From NCBI RefSeq assembly GCF_019104725.1, contig NZ_JAHRXF010000008.1, forward strand, positions 109,674 to 173,673: 64,000 nucleotides of DNA, written 5' to 3'. The notes beneath the pieces are model-generated. The model searched no databases, was not told where the DNA came from, and saw only the letters and a list, made by a program, of their open reading frames with translations. How positions within the stretch are numbered: the stretch's first letter is position 1; every line of letters begins with the position of its first letter. The translations under genes were made by a program, and so were the position numbers. The DNA comes from Streptomyces corallincola. Lineage in GTDB: Bacteria; Actinomycetota; Actinomycetes; Streptomycetales; Streptomycetaceae. This document shows, one piece after another, positions 29,897-38,917 of the stretch.

Positions 29897-30832
29897 ATGG
29901 AGACACCGCTCACTGCCTGGATCGTCCTCATCGCCTTCCTCGTGGTGGTGCTGGTCCTGGACCTCGTCGTGATCCACCGGAAGGCGACGGTGATCTCGAT
30001 CAAGGAGGCCGCCCTGTGGAGCACCGTTTGGGTGCTGCTGGGCCTCGCCTTCTGCGGTCTGCTGGCGATCTGGCGGGGCCCGGGACCGGCCGAGGAGTAC
30101 CTGGCGGGCTATCTCATCGAGAAGAGCCTGTCCGTGGACAACATCTTCGTCTTCGCCCTGATCTTCGGGTACTTCGGCATCCCGGACAAATACCAGCACC
30201 GGGTCCTGATGTGGGGCATCGTGGGAGCGCTCGCCATGCGGGCGGTCTTCATCATCGTCGGTGCCGCGCTGCTGGACGCCTTCCACGCCACCATCTACGT
30301 CTTCGGGGCGCTCCTGCTGCTGACGGCGGTCAAGATCCTCCGGCACGGCGCGACCCAGGTGCATCCCGACCGCAACCTCGTGCTGCGCGCCCTGCGCCGG
30401 GTGGCCCCGGTCACCGACCGGCTCCACGGCCAGCGGCTGCTGGTCAGGGTGAACGGGGTCTGGACCGTCACCCCGCTGCTGGCCGCCCTGCTCGTCATCG
30501 AGACGACCGACGTCGTCTTCGCCGTGGACAGCATCCCGGCGATCTTCGCGGTCACCCAGGACACGTTCATCGTGTTCGCCGCGAACGCCTTCTCCCTGCT
30601 CGGCATGCGCGCCGCCTACTTCCTGATCAGCGGCGCGGCCCGGCGTTTCCGGCACCTCCAGACCGGCCTCGGGGTCATCCTGGCCGGCGTCGGCGTGAAA
30701 CTCCTGCTCACCGACTTCTACAAGGTGCCGGTGTGGGCGTCGCTGACGTTCATCATCGGCGTCCTCGCCGTCACCTTCGCCATCTCCTGGTACGACACCC
30801 GGGGGCCGGACCGCACGCGGCCGGACGTGTGA
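29897..30832 (+). CDS. TerC/Alx family integral membrane protein
   Basis: 311 residues, about nine membrane spans. TerC-family hallmarks are AGYLIEKSLSVDNIFVFALIFGYFGIP and LLVIETTDVVFAVDSIPAIFAVTQD, containing the conserved Asp residues of this family, whose members are linked to metal (Mn) homeostasis or tellurite resistance. No other ter genes are adjacent, so a tellurite role is not implied. Start ATG with GGGG upstream. Confidence 0.9.
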   Translation: METPLTAWIVLIAFLVVVLVLDLVVIHRKATVISIKEAALWSTVWVLLGLAFCGLLAIWRGPGPAEEYLAGYLIEKSLSVDNIFVFALIFGYFGIPDKYQHRVLMWGIVGALAMRAVFIIVGAALLDAFHATIYVFGALLLLTAVKILRHGATQVHPDRNLVLRALRRVAPVTDRLHGQRLLVRVNGVWTVTPLLAALLVIETTDVVFAVDSIPAIFAVTQDTFIVFAANAFSLLGMRAAYFLISGAARRFRHLQTGLGVILAGVGVKLLLTDFYKVPVWASLTFIIGVLAVTFAISWYDTRGPDRTRPDV

Positions 30833-30858
30833 GCGGCACGTCGGCGCCCCCAGGTCCG

Positions 30859-31881
30859 TTACGACACCCCGCGCCCCGCGTACATCCTGGCGATGACCTC
30901 CTCGATGTCCGGTTCCCGGACGGACAGGTCCACCAGGGGGTAGCGCTCGGCGATGTGGGCGACCAGGGGGGCTGCCGAGCGGCCCGCCGGGAAGGCCAGC
31001 CACTGGCGTGGGCCCTCGACGCGGACCACCCGGCCGCCGGGCACCTCGACCGGCGGCAGTTCGCGTTCCAGGTCCACCACCAGGGTCCGCTCGCCCTCCG
31101 CCGCCTCGTGCAGCCCGGTGAGCGCGCCGTCGTAGACGAGTCGGCCGTGGTCGATCACCATCACCCGCGAGCAGAGCTGCTCGATGTCCTGGAGGTCGTG
31201 CGTGGTCAGCAGGACGGTGGTGCCGCGTTCGGCGTTCAGCTCCTTCAGGAAGCCCCGCACCTTCGCCTTGGAGATTACGTCCAGGCCGATCGTCGGCTCG
31301 TCCAGGTACAGCACCTCCGGGTCGTGCAGCAGGGCCGCCGCGATGTCCCCGCGCATCCGCTGGCCGAGCGAGAGCTGTCGTACGGGTACGTCCAGCAGGT
31401 CTCCCAGCTCCAGGAGTTCGACGCAGCGTTCCAGGTTCTCGCGGTAACGGGCGTCCGGGACGCGGTACATGCGGTGCGCGAGCCGGTAGGAGTCGATCAG
31501 CGGGAGGTCCCACCACAGGGTGGTCCGCTGCCCGAACACCACCCCGATCCGGTGCGCGAGGCGCCGCCGCTCCCGCGCCGGGTCGGTGCCCGCCACCCGC
31601 AACCGGCCCCCGCTCGGGGTGAGGATGCCGGTCAGCATCTTGATCGTGGTCGATTTCCCGGCGCCGTTCGGCCCGATGTACCCGACCATCTCGCCCCGCG
31701 CCACGCTGAACGACAGCGCGTCCACCGCCCGCACCTCGCGCCGCTCCCGCTTCAGGAACCCGGTCTTCCGGCGCACCTCGAAGACCTTCTCCACCCGGTC
31801 CAGCACGATGAAGTCCGCCTCCGGCGCACCCGGCGCGGCCAACGCCCCCGGTCCGGCCACTGCCTCCGGCTCGCCCGTCAC
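30859..31881 (-). CDS. ABC transporter ATP-binding protein (ABC-2/DUF990 exporter)
   Basis: 340 residues from GTG 31881, with AGGGAG about 10 bases upstream. Walker A is GPNGAGKS (about residues 70-77), the signature LSLGQRMR is followed by Walker B VLYLDEPTIGLD. The KTGFLKRERREVRAVDALSF insertion before Walker A and the C-terminal 90 residues are characteristic of the NatA-like ATPases that partner DUF990 permeases. The upstream permease ends 5 bases before its start. It is the energising subunit of a three-gene exporter of unknown cargo. Confidence 0.92.
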   Translation of the reverse strand: MTGEPEAVAGPGALAAPGAPEADFIVLDRVEKVFEVRRKTGFLKRERREVRAVDALSFSVARGEMVGYIGPNGAGKSTTIKMLTGILTPSGGRLRVAGTDPARERRRLAHRIGVVFGQRTTLWWDLPLIDSYRLAHRMYRVPDARYRENLERCVELLELGDLLDVPVRQLSLGQRMRGDIAAALLHDPEVLYLDEPTIGLDVISKAKVRGFLKELNAERGTTVLLTTHDLQDIEQLCSRVMVIDHGRLVYDGALTGLHEAAEGERTLVVDLERELPPVEVPGGRVVRVEGPRQWLAFPAGRSAAPLVAHIAERYPLVDLSVREPDIEEVIARMYAGRGVS

Positions 31882-31886
31882 TGTCC

Positions 31887-32840
31887 TCAGCTCCCTGTGC
31901 TCCGGTACGAATGAAGTCCCGCCCGCCACGCCAGTCCCGACAGCGCGCAGCAGGCCACCGCGACCAGCGGGGAGGCGAACGCGGTCCACCCCGGCAGGTC
32001 CAGCGGATACGGCCGCCCCAGCACGTAGCAGGCGGGCAGCCAGTTGACGAAGGCCAGCGGCAGCAGGAACGTCACCCCGCGCACCAGTTCCTTCCCGAAC
32101 ACCGTCGGCGGGTACTGGAGCAGCGTCGTACCCCCGTAGGTGAACGCGTTCTGCACCTCGGAGGCGTCCTGCGTCACGAACTGGAACGCCGCCCCGGCCA
32201 CGAACACCGAGCAGAAGATCCCGAACCCGCTCAGCACCGTCACCGGCATCAGCAGCAGCTTCGGCGCCGTCCACACCACGTCCAGCCGGGCCAGCGCCCA
32301 GCCCAGCACCAGCGCCCCCTGGAGCACCCGGCCGATCCGGCGCGGCGAGAACCGGTCGGCGGCCACCTGCGCCAGCACCGGCGCGGGCCGCACCAGCAGC
32401 GTGTCCAGCGTGCCGTCCCGCACCCTGCGCCCCAGCCGCTCCATCGAGCCGATCGCCAGGTCCGCCAGCCCGAACGACACCGCCGACAGCCCGTACAGGA
32501 ACGCCACTTCGGGCAGCGCGTACCCGCCCAGCGCCCTCACCCGCGAGAACATGAGCATGATCGCCACGAAGTCGAAGAACGTCGCCGCGAAACTCGTCAG
32601 CGTGCTCAGCGCGAAGGACGCCCGGTACGCCATCGTGGACCGCGTCCACATCGCCGCGATCAGGCCGTACGTCCGCAGCCCGGCCGCGATCCGCCCGGTC
32701 CCGGCCCACTCGCCGGACCCCGCCCGCTCACCGCCTCCGGCCCACTCGCCGGACCCCGCCCGCTCACCGCCTCCGGCGTGCTCACCCGGCGCGCTCCGTT
32801 CCCCGTGGCCGCCCGCCGCCACGCGCTCCGCCTCAGCCAC
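31887..32840 (-). CDS. ABC-2 family (DUF990) transporter permease
   Basis: 317 residues, about six spans (YRASFALSTLTSFAATFFDFVAIMLMFSRV..., LLPLAFVNWLPACYVLGRP, FASPLVAVACCALSGLAWRAGL). The N-terminal 50 residues are low-complexity with the repeated unit ERAGSGEWAGGG, coded by a 36-bp tandem DNA duplication, and are likely a cytosolic tail of no catalytic role. It overlaps the second permease gene by 8 bases. A later start that skips the repeats cannot be excluded. Confidence 0.86.
   Translation of the reverse strand: MAEAERVAAGGHGERSAPGEHAGGGERAGSGEWAGGGERAGSGEWAGTGRIAAGLRTYGLIAAMWTRSTMAYRASFALSTLTSFAATFFDFVAIMLMFSRVRALGGYALPEVAFLYGLSAVSFGLADLAIGSMERLGRRVRDGTLDTLLVRPAPVLAQVAADRFSPRRIGRVLQGALVLGWALARLDVVWTAPKLLLMPVTVLSGFGIFCSVFVAGAAFQFVTQDASEVQNAFTYGGTTLLQYPPTVFGKELVRGVTFLLPLAFVNWLPACYVLGRPYPLDLPGWTAFASPLVAVACCALSGLAWRAGLHSYRSTGS
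32701..32772. repeat. 36-bp tandem duplication inside the permease N-terminus
   Basis: Two identical 36-bp units, 32701-32736 and 32737-32772, each starting CCGGCCCACTCGCCGGACCC, followed by a partial third. In frame they encode 12-residue repeats on the minus strand. Slippage could change copy number without a frameshift. Confidence 0.85.
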
Positions 32841-33633
32841 CCTGGACCACCACCCGTCGTGTCGCCGCCGCCTGGATCAACCGGCCCGCGCCCAGCAGCA
32901 CCACCGCCCAGGCCGCCTGGAAGGCGTACGTGCCCAGCGGATCGGCGTGCCCGAGCAGCACGTCCGCCGGGAGCTGGAGCAGCGACGACCACGGCAGCAG
33001 CCGCACGACCTCGCCGAGCGTGCCCGGAAAGACGTTCAGCGGCAGCAGCATGCCCGAGCAGAAGAAGCCGACCAGCCAGGTGATCTGCGCGACCCCGGTG
33101 CCGTCCAGCAGCCAGAACGCGGTCAGCGCGACCAGATACCGGAGCCCGAACCCCACCAGCATCGCCAGCAGCACCGCGCCCAGGAAGGCCAGCCAGGTCC
33201 CCGCGTCGCGCGGCAGATACAGCGGGAAGCAGAGCGCGCCCACCACGAACGGCACCACTCCGCGCCCCAGCAGCTGGAACATCGCCCGCCCCAGATCGGC
33301 CGCGAGCCACCAGAGCTGGAGATCGGCGGGGCGGTACAGGTCCACGGCCACGTCGCCGGTCCGGATGCGCTCCGTCAGCTCCACCTCGACACCGCCGCCC
33401 CCGATCGACAGGGTCGCCAGCAGCGCCTGCCCGATCCACACGTAGGTGAGGGCCTGCGCCTGGTCGTACCCTCCCAGGTGCGGTCGTTCGTCCCACAGCG
33501 CGCGGTACGTGTAGACAAGGATCAGTCCGAAGACCGTATTGGTGAACACCCCTGCCGCGGTGGCGGCGCGGTACGTCGCGTACCGTCTGAATCCCCCCAC
33601 CGCGACGGCTCCGTACAACCGTCCCGCGCCCAC
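32833..33633 (-). CDS. ABC-2 family (DUF990) transporter permease
   Basis: 266 residues from GTG 33633, chosen because GGGGAGG lies 7 bases upstream; a reading to 33705 has no ribosome site. About six spans; the family motif region is FRRYATYRAATAAGVFTNTVFGLILVYTYRALW and ELTERIRTGDVAVDLYRPADLQLWWLAADLGRA. It is the first gene of the three-gene ABC operon (permease, permease, ATPase) with overlapping ends. The substrate is unknown. Confidence 0.88.
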   Translation of the reverse strand: MGAGRLYGAVAVGGFRRYATYRAATAAGVFTNTVFGLILVYTYRALWDERPHLGGYDQAQALTYVWIGQALLATLSIGGGGVEVELTERIRTGDVAVDLYRPADLQLWWLAADLGRAMFQLLGRGVVPFVVGALCFPLYLPRDAGTWLAFLGAVLLAMLVGFGLRYLVALTAFWLLDGTGVAQITWLVGFFCSGMLLPLNVFPGTLGEVVRLLPWSSLLQLPADVLLGHADPLGTYAFQAAWAVVLLGAGRLIQAAATRRVVVQGG

Positions 33634-33779
33634 ACCAGTCAGCCTCCCCGGACCGCTCGACACCGAAGCGCAGGAGACTAGTGCGGAGGTACGGCGAACG
33701 GCCACGTGTTTTCCCTGGAAGCGGGCCGGAATCCGGGAACGGAAAGCCCGGCGCGAGAGTCTTCATCAGGGGCGCAACA

Positions 33780-33806
33780 GGCGTACGAGGCGTATGAGGC
33801 GTACGG
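33780..33806. repeat. Three 9-bp direct repeats in the PBP leader region
   Basis: GGCGTACGA (33780), GGCGTATGA (33789) and GGCGTACGG (33798) are in tandem, followed by CGTACGACGC. They stand 28-54 bases upstream of the PBP start and could be regulator half-sites or a slippage repeat. Confidence 0.6.
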
Positions 33807-33833
33807 AAAACGTACGACGCGAAACAGGAGTCC

Positions 33834-36800
33834 GTGCACGACATGAGCGACGAGCCGCAGCCGCAGCACCACGAGGGCGGGGCACCGGATCGACCCCTGC
33901 CGGCTGAAGGGCGGCCCGGTGAACCGGGGGGCAGCGCGGAGGGGCGCGGGGCGACGACCCCGCCCGCCGCCGACGCCGAGAACACTCGTAAGGGGGGTGT
34001 CGAGGGGCGCCCCGTTGACGCGAAGGTGCCGCCGCAGGCAGCGCCTCGCGGGCCCGGCCCCGGGTCGGAGGCACCGGGCACGTCCGGCACGTCCTCCGCC
34101 ACCTCCGGTTCCTCCGGTTCCGAGGCCGACCCCGGTGCGGCCCGTGCCGCCCGGCGGGCCGCGATGGCCGCCCAGTTGGGGAGCCAGGGGCAGCCCGGGC
34201 GGAAGGACGAGGCCCGGGGCGGAGCCGGGGCGGACACCGCGTCCGGCGCCAAGTCCGTTGCCCAGGAAGCCGATTCCGCCGGGGAACCGGCCGCGAAGGA
34301 CGCCGAGGGCAACCCGCGCGCGGCCCGACGCGCCGCGCTGGCCGCCCAGTTGGGCGGTACGGAGACCACGGCCACGCCGAGCTCCGGTGCGGGCGGCACG
34401 GGCGGTGCGGGCGTACCGGCCCAGGCGTCCGGGGCGGGGGAGCGGCCCGCGGGTGCGCAGGGGGCGCGGAAGCAGCCCGCGGGGAAGCCTGCGGGGGAGT
34501 CCGCCGGGAAGCCCGCCGGGCAGACCTCGGGGAACGCGGCGCCCGCCGCCAGCCCCACCCCGGCGGTCAAGGCGGCCGACCCCGCCAAGCCCGCCGTCCC
34601 CGCCCCGGCCGCCGGGCCGAGCGCTCTCGCCGAGGGCGCCGACAGCACCCAGGTCCTGCGCCGGGTCAACGCGCCCCGCGCGCCCAAGGACGCCGCCACG
34701 CAGGCGACGCGGGCAGCCGGGGCCGCCGAGGCAGCCGAGAGCACGCAGGTGCTCCGCCGGGCCAACGCGCCGCGCGAGCCGGAGCAGCCGAAGCAGGGGC
34801 AGGCGAAGCAGTGGCAGGCGAACCCGGGGCAGCCGAAGCCGGGCGAGTCCGGAGGGGAGCGGCCCCAGCAGGGTCGGCCCCAGCCGGGGCGCCCGGGTCC
34901 CACCGGCGCGACCACCTCCGCGTCCGGTGCGGCGGGCGTGACCGCCCCGATTCCGCGCACCCCCACCCCCGTACCGCCCGCGAGCGGTAACCCCTCCGGC
35001 CCGGCGGGTCCCTCGGGTCCCACCGGCCCCGGTGGCGGAGGCGGCGGGAACGGGGACGGCAGCGGCGGCGGAGACGGCAAGAAGCCCAAGAAGCGCAAGC
35101 GCACCGGCTGGCGCCGTCTGTTGCCCACCTGGCGCATGCTGCTGGGCACCGCCGTACTCGGCGTACTCGCCGTGATCGGCCTGTTCTTCGTCGGCTACTC
35201 GATGGTGCAGATCCCGTCCGCCAACGCCCTCGCCATCAAGCAGGGCAACGTCTACCTCTACGCCGACGGTTCCCAGCTCGCCCGCGACGGCGAGATCAAC
35301 CGCGAGATCGTCTCCCTGGCGCAGATGTCCAAGGCCGCCCAGCACGCCGTACTGGCCGCCGAGGACCGGGACTTCTACACCGAGTCCGCCATCGATCCCA
35401 AGGCGATGCTCCGCGCCGGATGGAACACGGCCACCGGCAAGGGCAAGCAGTCCGGCTCGACCATCACCCAGCAGTACGTCAAGAACTACTACCTGGCCCA
35501 GGAGCAGACGGTCACCCGCAAGGCCAAGGAGTTCTTCATCTCGGTCAAGCTCGACCGCACCAAGTCGAAGAACGACATCCTGGCGGGCTACCTCAACACC
35601 AGCTACTTCGGCCGCAACGCGTACGGCATCCAGGCCGCCGCCCAGGCGTACTACGGCGTGGACGCCACCGACCTCGACCCGGCCCGCGCCGCCTACCTCG
35701 CCGCACTGGTCAACGCGCCCAGCGAGTACGACGTCGTCGCGCACCCGGAGAACAAGCCCGCCGCCCTCGCCCGCTGGAACTACGTGCTGGACGGCATGGT
35801 CAAGAAGGGCTGGCTCGCCGAGTCCGAGCGGCAGGGCATGAAGTTCCCGATGCCGAAGGAGCAGACGGTCTCCACCGGGCTCTCCGGGCAGCGCGGCTAT
35901 CTGGTCGAGGCGGTCAAGGACTACCTGACCGAGCACAAGATCCTCACCCGCGAGGAGCTCCAGCGCGGCGGCTACCGCATCACGACGACGTTCGACCGGA
36001 ACAAGCAGAACGCCTTCGAGAAGGCCGTCAACGACCAGCTGATCTCCAAGCTGGACAAGAAGAACCGCAAGGCCGACACCTACGTCCGCGCGGGCGGCGC
36101 CTCCGTCGATCCCCGGACCGGCAAGGTCGTCGCCATCTACGGCGGCATCGACTACGTGAAGCAGTACACCAACGGCGCGACCCGCGGTGACTTCCAGGTC
36201 GGCTCCACCTTCAAGCCGTTCGTCTTCACCTCCGCCGTGCAGAACTCCTCCACCACGCAGGACGGCCGCCCGATCACCCCGACCACGTACTACGACGGCA
36301 CCAGCAGCCGCCCCGTGAAGGGCTGGAGCGGCGGGCCGTACGCCCCGGAGAACGAGGACGAGAAGTCGTACGGCCAGATCACCGTCAGCAAGGCGACCGA
36401 CCTGTCGGTGAACTCGGTGTACGCCCAGATGGCCGTGGACGTCGGCCCCGCGAAGGTCAGGAAGACCGCGGTGGACCTCGGCATCCCCGAGGACACCAAG
36501 GACCTCCAGCCGTACCCGTCCATCGCGCTCGGCACCGCCAACGCCAGCGTGCTGGACATGGCGGAGGCGTACGCCACCCTCGCCAACCACGGTGAGCACG
36601 GCACGTACACCATGATCGACAAGATCACGAAGGACGGCACCGACGTCATCAGGCTGCCCGGCCGCGACACCCGGCAGGCCGTGAGCCGTGAGGCCGCCGA
36701 CACCACCACCTCGGTGCTGCGCAGCGTCGTGCAGAGCGGTACGGCCATCGCCGCGCAGGCGGCCGGCCGTCCGGCGGCCGGTAAGACCGGTACGGCGGAG

Positions 36801-37400
36801 GAGGACACGGCCGCCTGGTTCGCGGGCTACACCCCGGACCTCGCCACCGTGGTCTCCGTCATGGGCCAGGACCCGGTCACCGCGCAGCACAAGTCGCTCT
36901 ACAACGCGCTCGGCGTGCCCCGGATGAACGGTGGCGGCCCGCCCACCGCCATCTGGGCGCAGTACACCCGCGCCGCGCTGAAGGGGAAGCCGGTCGCCGA
37001 CTTCGACCTCCAGCTCATGCCGGACGCCGACAAGCCCCAGCAGCCCACCGGCGACCCGTCCGCCCCGCCCGCCACTCCCGGCGACGGCGGTACGACCACC
37101 ACCGGCGGCCAGACCGACGGCGCCCCCAGCGGCACCCCGACCGACGGCACGGCCGGTACCCCCGGCGACGGCGGCGCCACCAACGGCGGTACGCCCCCCG
37201 ACGGGGGCGCCACCACGGACGGCGGCACCACCACCGGCACGACGGGCGGCACCCCGGGCGGCGGCACGGCCGACGGCGGTGCCACCGGCACCCCGGGCGG
37301 CGCGGCCACCGGCGGCGGCACTCCCGGCGGCGCCGCCGGGGGAGGCCCCGCGGGCGGCGGCACGGCGGGGACGAGCCCGATCGGCGGGACGTTCCCATAG
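33834..37400 (+). CDS. Class A penicillin-binding protein with long disordered N- and C-terminal tails
   Basis: 1188 residues. The first 430 are Pro/Ala/Gly/Gln-rich, with repeated AARRAALAAQLG and STQVLRRVNAPR units. One membrane anchor is at about 436-458. The glycosyltransferase 51 domain follows (AAEDRDFYTESAIDPKAMLRA, Glu510; GSTITQQYVKN), then the transpeptidase domain with Ser791 (GSTFKPF), SVN at 858-860 and KTG at 984-986. The last 150 residues are Gly/Thr/Pro-rich. It polymerises and cross-links peptidoglycan outside the membrane. GTG 33834 or ATG 33843 could be the start; AGGAG at 33826-33830 is between ideal spacings for both. Confidence 0.94.
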   Translation: MHDMSDEPQPQHHEGGAPDRPLPAEGRPGEPGGSAEGRGATTPPAADAENTRKGGVEGRPVDAKVPPQAAPRGPGPGSEAPGTSGTSSATSGSSGSEADPGAARAARRAAMAAQLGSQGQPGRKDEARGGAGADTASGAKSVAQEADSAGEPAAKDAEGNPRAARRAALAAQLGGTETTATPSSGAGGTGGAGVPAQASGAGERPAGAQGARKQPAGKPAGESAGKPAGQTSGNAAPAASPTPAVKAADPAKPAVPAPAAGPSALAEGADSTQVLRRVNAPRAPKDAATQATRAAGAAEAAESTQVLRRANAPREPEQPKQGQAKQWQANPGQPKPGESGGERPQQGRPQPGRPGPTGATTSASGAAGVTAPIPRTPTPVPPASGNPSGPAGPSGPTGPGGGGGGNGDGSGGGDGKKPKKRKRTGWRRLLPTWRMLLGTAVLGVLAVIGLFFVGYSMVQIPSANALAIKQGNVYLYADGSQLARDGEINREIVSLAQMSKAAQHAVLAAEDRDFYTESAIDPKAMLRAGWNTATGKGKQSGSTITQQYVKNYYLAQEQTVTRKAKEFFISVKLDRTKSKNDILAGYLNTSYFGRNAYGIQAAAQAYYGVDATDLDPARAAYLAALVNAPSEYDVVAHPENKPAALARWNYVLDGMVKKGWLAESERQGMKFPMPKEQTVSTGLSGQRGYLVEAVKDYLTEHKILTREELQRGGYRITTTFDRNKQNAFEKAVNDQLISKLDKKNRKADTYVRAGGASVDPRTGKVVAIYGGIDYVKQYTNGATRGDFQVGSTFKPFVFTSAVQNSSTTQDGRPITPTTYYDGTSSRPVKGWSGGPYAPENEDEKSYGQITVSKATDLSVNSVYAQMAVDVGPAKVRKTAVDLGIPEDTKDLQPYPSIALGTANASVLDMAEAYATLANHGEHGTYTMIDKITKDGTDVIRLPGRDTRQAVSREAADTTTSVLRSVVQSGTAIAAQAAGRPAAGKTGTAEEDTAAWFAGYTPDLATVVSVMGQDPVTAQHKSLYNALGVPRMNGGGPPTAIWAQYTRAALKGKPVADFDLQLMPDADKPQQPTGDPSAPPATPGDGGTTTTGGQTDGAPSGTPTDGTAGTPGDGGATNGGTPPDGGATTDGGTTTGTTGGTPGGGTADGGATGTPGGAATGGGTPGGAAGGGPAGGGTAGTSPIGGTFP

Positions 37401-37464
37401 CGCCGGGGTCCGGCACGGTGCGCGGATGACCGGGCCGGACGACCGCGTCCGCACGACCGCGTAC

Positions 37465-37498
37465 GGATGACCAGGTACGGATGACCAGGTACGGATGA
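37465..37498. repeat. 14-bp direct repeats downstream of the PBP gene
   Basis: GGATGACCAGGTAC at 37465-37478 and 37479-37492, then a partial copy GGATGA. Intergenic; a looser copy precedes them near 37426. Confidence 0.7.
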
Positions 37499-37550
37499 AG
37501 GCCCGCCGGGGTCGGGGTCCCTGTTTCCAGGGCTTCCTTCCGGCGGGCCT
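37499..37550 (+). terminator. Terminator after the PBP gene
   Basis: Outer arms AAGGCCCGCCGG (37499-37510) and CCGGCGGGCCTT (37541-37552 within one or two bases) enclose an inner hairpin CCCTG-TTTC-CAGGG. It lies between converging genes. Confidence 0.7.
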
Positions 37551-37600
37551 TCGCCGTGCACGGGCGCGGGCGCCGCGAGGCGGGATTGTGGAGCCAGGCC

Positions 37601-37864
37601 CTAATGGCCCCCGGTCGCCTTCAGTCCCACCACGGCGACCAGCAGCAGGCACACGAAGAAGATCCGGGCCGCCGTGACCGGCTCGCCCAGCACGACCATG
37701 CCCAGAACGGCGGCCCCGGCCGCGCCGATGCCGACCCACACCCCGTACGCCGTACCGATGGGCAGGGAGCGGGCCGCGTACGACAGCAGCAGCATGCTGG
37801 CGACGATCCCGGCGCCGGTCAGCACGCTGGGGACGGGACGGGTGAAACCCTCGCTGTACTTCAC
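37601..37864 (-). pseudogene. 5'-truncated SMR (EmrE/SugE-like) efflux gene
   Basis: 87 codons from a GTG at 37864 read KYSEGFTRPVPSVLTGAGIV, then LRSLPIGTAYGVW-like ARSLPIGTAYGVWVGIGAAGAAVLGMVVLGEPVTAARIFFVCLLLVAVVGLKATGGH. This aligns with small multidrug resistance proteins from the end of TM1 onward. The first membrane helix, which carries the essential Glu, is missing: upstream codons in all three frames give basic Pro/Gly/Arg-rich sequence, not a helix. SMR proteins are normally 105-110 residues. A ribosome-site-like GGAGG abuts the GTG, so a 3-span product could be made, but it would not be a normal exporter. Confidence 0.7.
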
Positions 37865-38024
37865 ACCTCCGGGACCGGGGCTCCCCGGGATTTCCCTGGG
37901 AGTCCCTCGGGACTTCTCTGGGGTGCGTCGTCTTTGCGGGGCCCGGTACGGCGCGTCTCGTCGGGTATCCGGCCGACGGTAGCAAGGGGACGGCCGGGGC
38001 GGGAGCGGGGCGGGAACGGGAACG

Positions 38025-38062
38025 GCGAAGGGGCCGGTGACGATGGTCACCGGCCCCTTCGC
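38025..38062 (-). terminator. Terminator after the GroES-like gene
   Basis: Perfect 17-bp stem GCGAAGGGGCCGGTGAC (38025-38041), loop GATG, right arm 38046-38062. It is 32 bases past the GroES-like stop on the minus strand. Confidence 0.85.
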
Positions 38063-38093
38063 GGCCGTTCGGGTCCCGCTGTGGTGATCCGGG

Positions 38094-38453
38094 TCAGAGA
38101 TAGAGCCCGGTGGAGTCCTCGGCGCCCTCGAACCGGTCGGCGGCCACCGCGTGCAGGTCGCGCTCACGCATCAGGACGTACGCCACACCCCGCACCTCGA
38201 CCTCGGCCCGGTCCTCCGGGTCGTACAGGACCCGGTCGCCGGTCTCGACGGTGCGGACGTTCTGGCCCACGGCCACGACCTCCGCCCAGGCCAGCCGCCG
38301 CCCGACCGCCGCCGTGGCGGGGATCAGGATGCCGCCGCCCGAGCGGCGCTCGCCCTCCCCGGAGTCCTGCTTGACCAGAACCCGGTCGTGCAGCATCCGG
38401 ATGGGCAGCTTGTCGTGCTGCGGGTCGTTGTGCTCGTTCCTCTTGGCGCTCAC
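38094..38453 (-). CDS. GroES/Cpn10-family protein
   Basis: 119 residues with a GroES-like beta-barrel: LPIRMLHDRVLVKQDSGEGERRSGGGILIPATAAVGRRLAWAEVVAVGQNVRTVETGDRVLYDPEDRAEVEVRGVAYVLMRERDLHAVA. The mobile loop normally contacting GroEL (GGIVL...) is represented by RRSGGGILIP. It has a 17-residue charged N-terminal extension and no adjacent groEL, so it is probably a paralogue, not the housekeeping co-chaperonin. It is on the same strand as the DUF3618 gene 41 bases upstream. Confidence 0.85.
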   Translation of the reverse strand: MSAKRNEHNDPQHDKLPIRMLHDRVLVKQDSGEGERRSGGGILIPATAAVGRRLAWAEVVAVGQNVRTVETGDRVLYDPEDRAEVEVRGVAYVLMRERDLHAVAADRFEGAEDSTGLYL

Positions 38454-38494
38454 GCCTCGAACCTACCTGCCCCGCGCCCGCCCGTACGACCCGG

Positions 38495-38824
38495 TCAGCC
38501 CCGGCGCCTGCGCGCACCCAGGGCGAGCAGGCCCACGACCCCGACCACGACGAGCGCGGCCGGAACCACCCGCTCCAGGCGGGGCGAGCCCTGGTCGTCC
38601 ACGAACTGCGCCCTGACGTCACTCACCACCCGGTTGACCTGCACGTATGCCCGGCCGACCGTGTGATCGACGTTGGCGACGACCTTGGCCTTGGCGTCTC
38701 CGACGATCGTCCTGGGGTGCACCCGCACCCCGATCTCGTCGAGCGTCTCGGCCAGCACGTCGCGGCGGCGCTTGATGTCCGCCTCGATCTGCGCCGCTGT
38801 CCTGGTGTCCGACGTGTCCGCCAC
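38495..38824 (-). CDS. DUF3618 domain-containing membrane protein
   Basis: 109 residues from GTG 38824 with GGAGG 8 bases upstream. The N-terminal DUF3618 motif TAAQIEADIKRRRDVLAETLDEIGVRVHPRTIVGDAKAKVVANVDHTVGRAYV is clear; the C-terminus is a single membrane anchor (VVPAALVVVGVVGLLALGA) ending in RRRR. The function of the family is unknown. It is divergent from bcp, with about 90 bases between starts. Confidence 0.87.
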   Translation of the reverse strand: MADTSDTRTAAQIEADIKRRRDVLAETLDEIGVRVHPRTIVGDAKAKVVANVDHTVGRAYVQVNRVVSDVRAQFVDDQGSPRLERVVPAALVVVGVVGLLALGARRRRG

Positions 38825-38917
38825 CGTACGGCCTCCGAAGTCTGCTGATGTCTGTCCTGGACAGTCTGTCAGTTCCCGGCCGCGCCGCACCTCAACGCCC
38901 CCCGTTACGCTGGACCG

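Noticed and set aside
29897..30832. Tellurite-resistance operon
   Set aside because: Only a TerC-like gene is present; no terB, terD or terZ relatives nearby.
33678..37985. A 1435-codon open frame opposite the PBP gene
   Set aside because: Gly/Arg/Val-rich shadow of the PBP coding frame; no domain recognised; the PBP frame carries all expected motifs.
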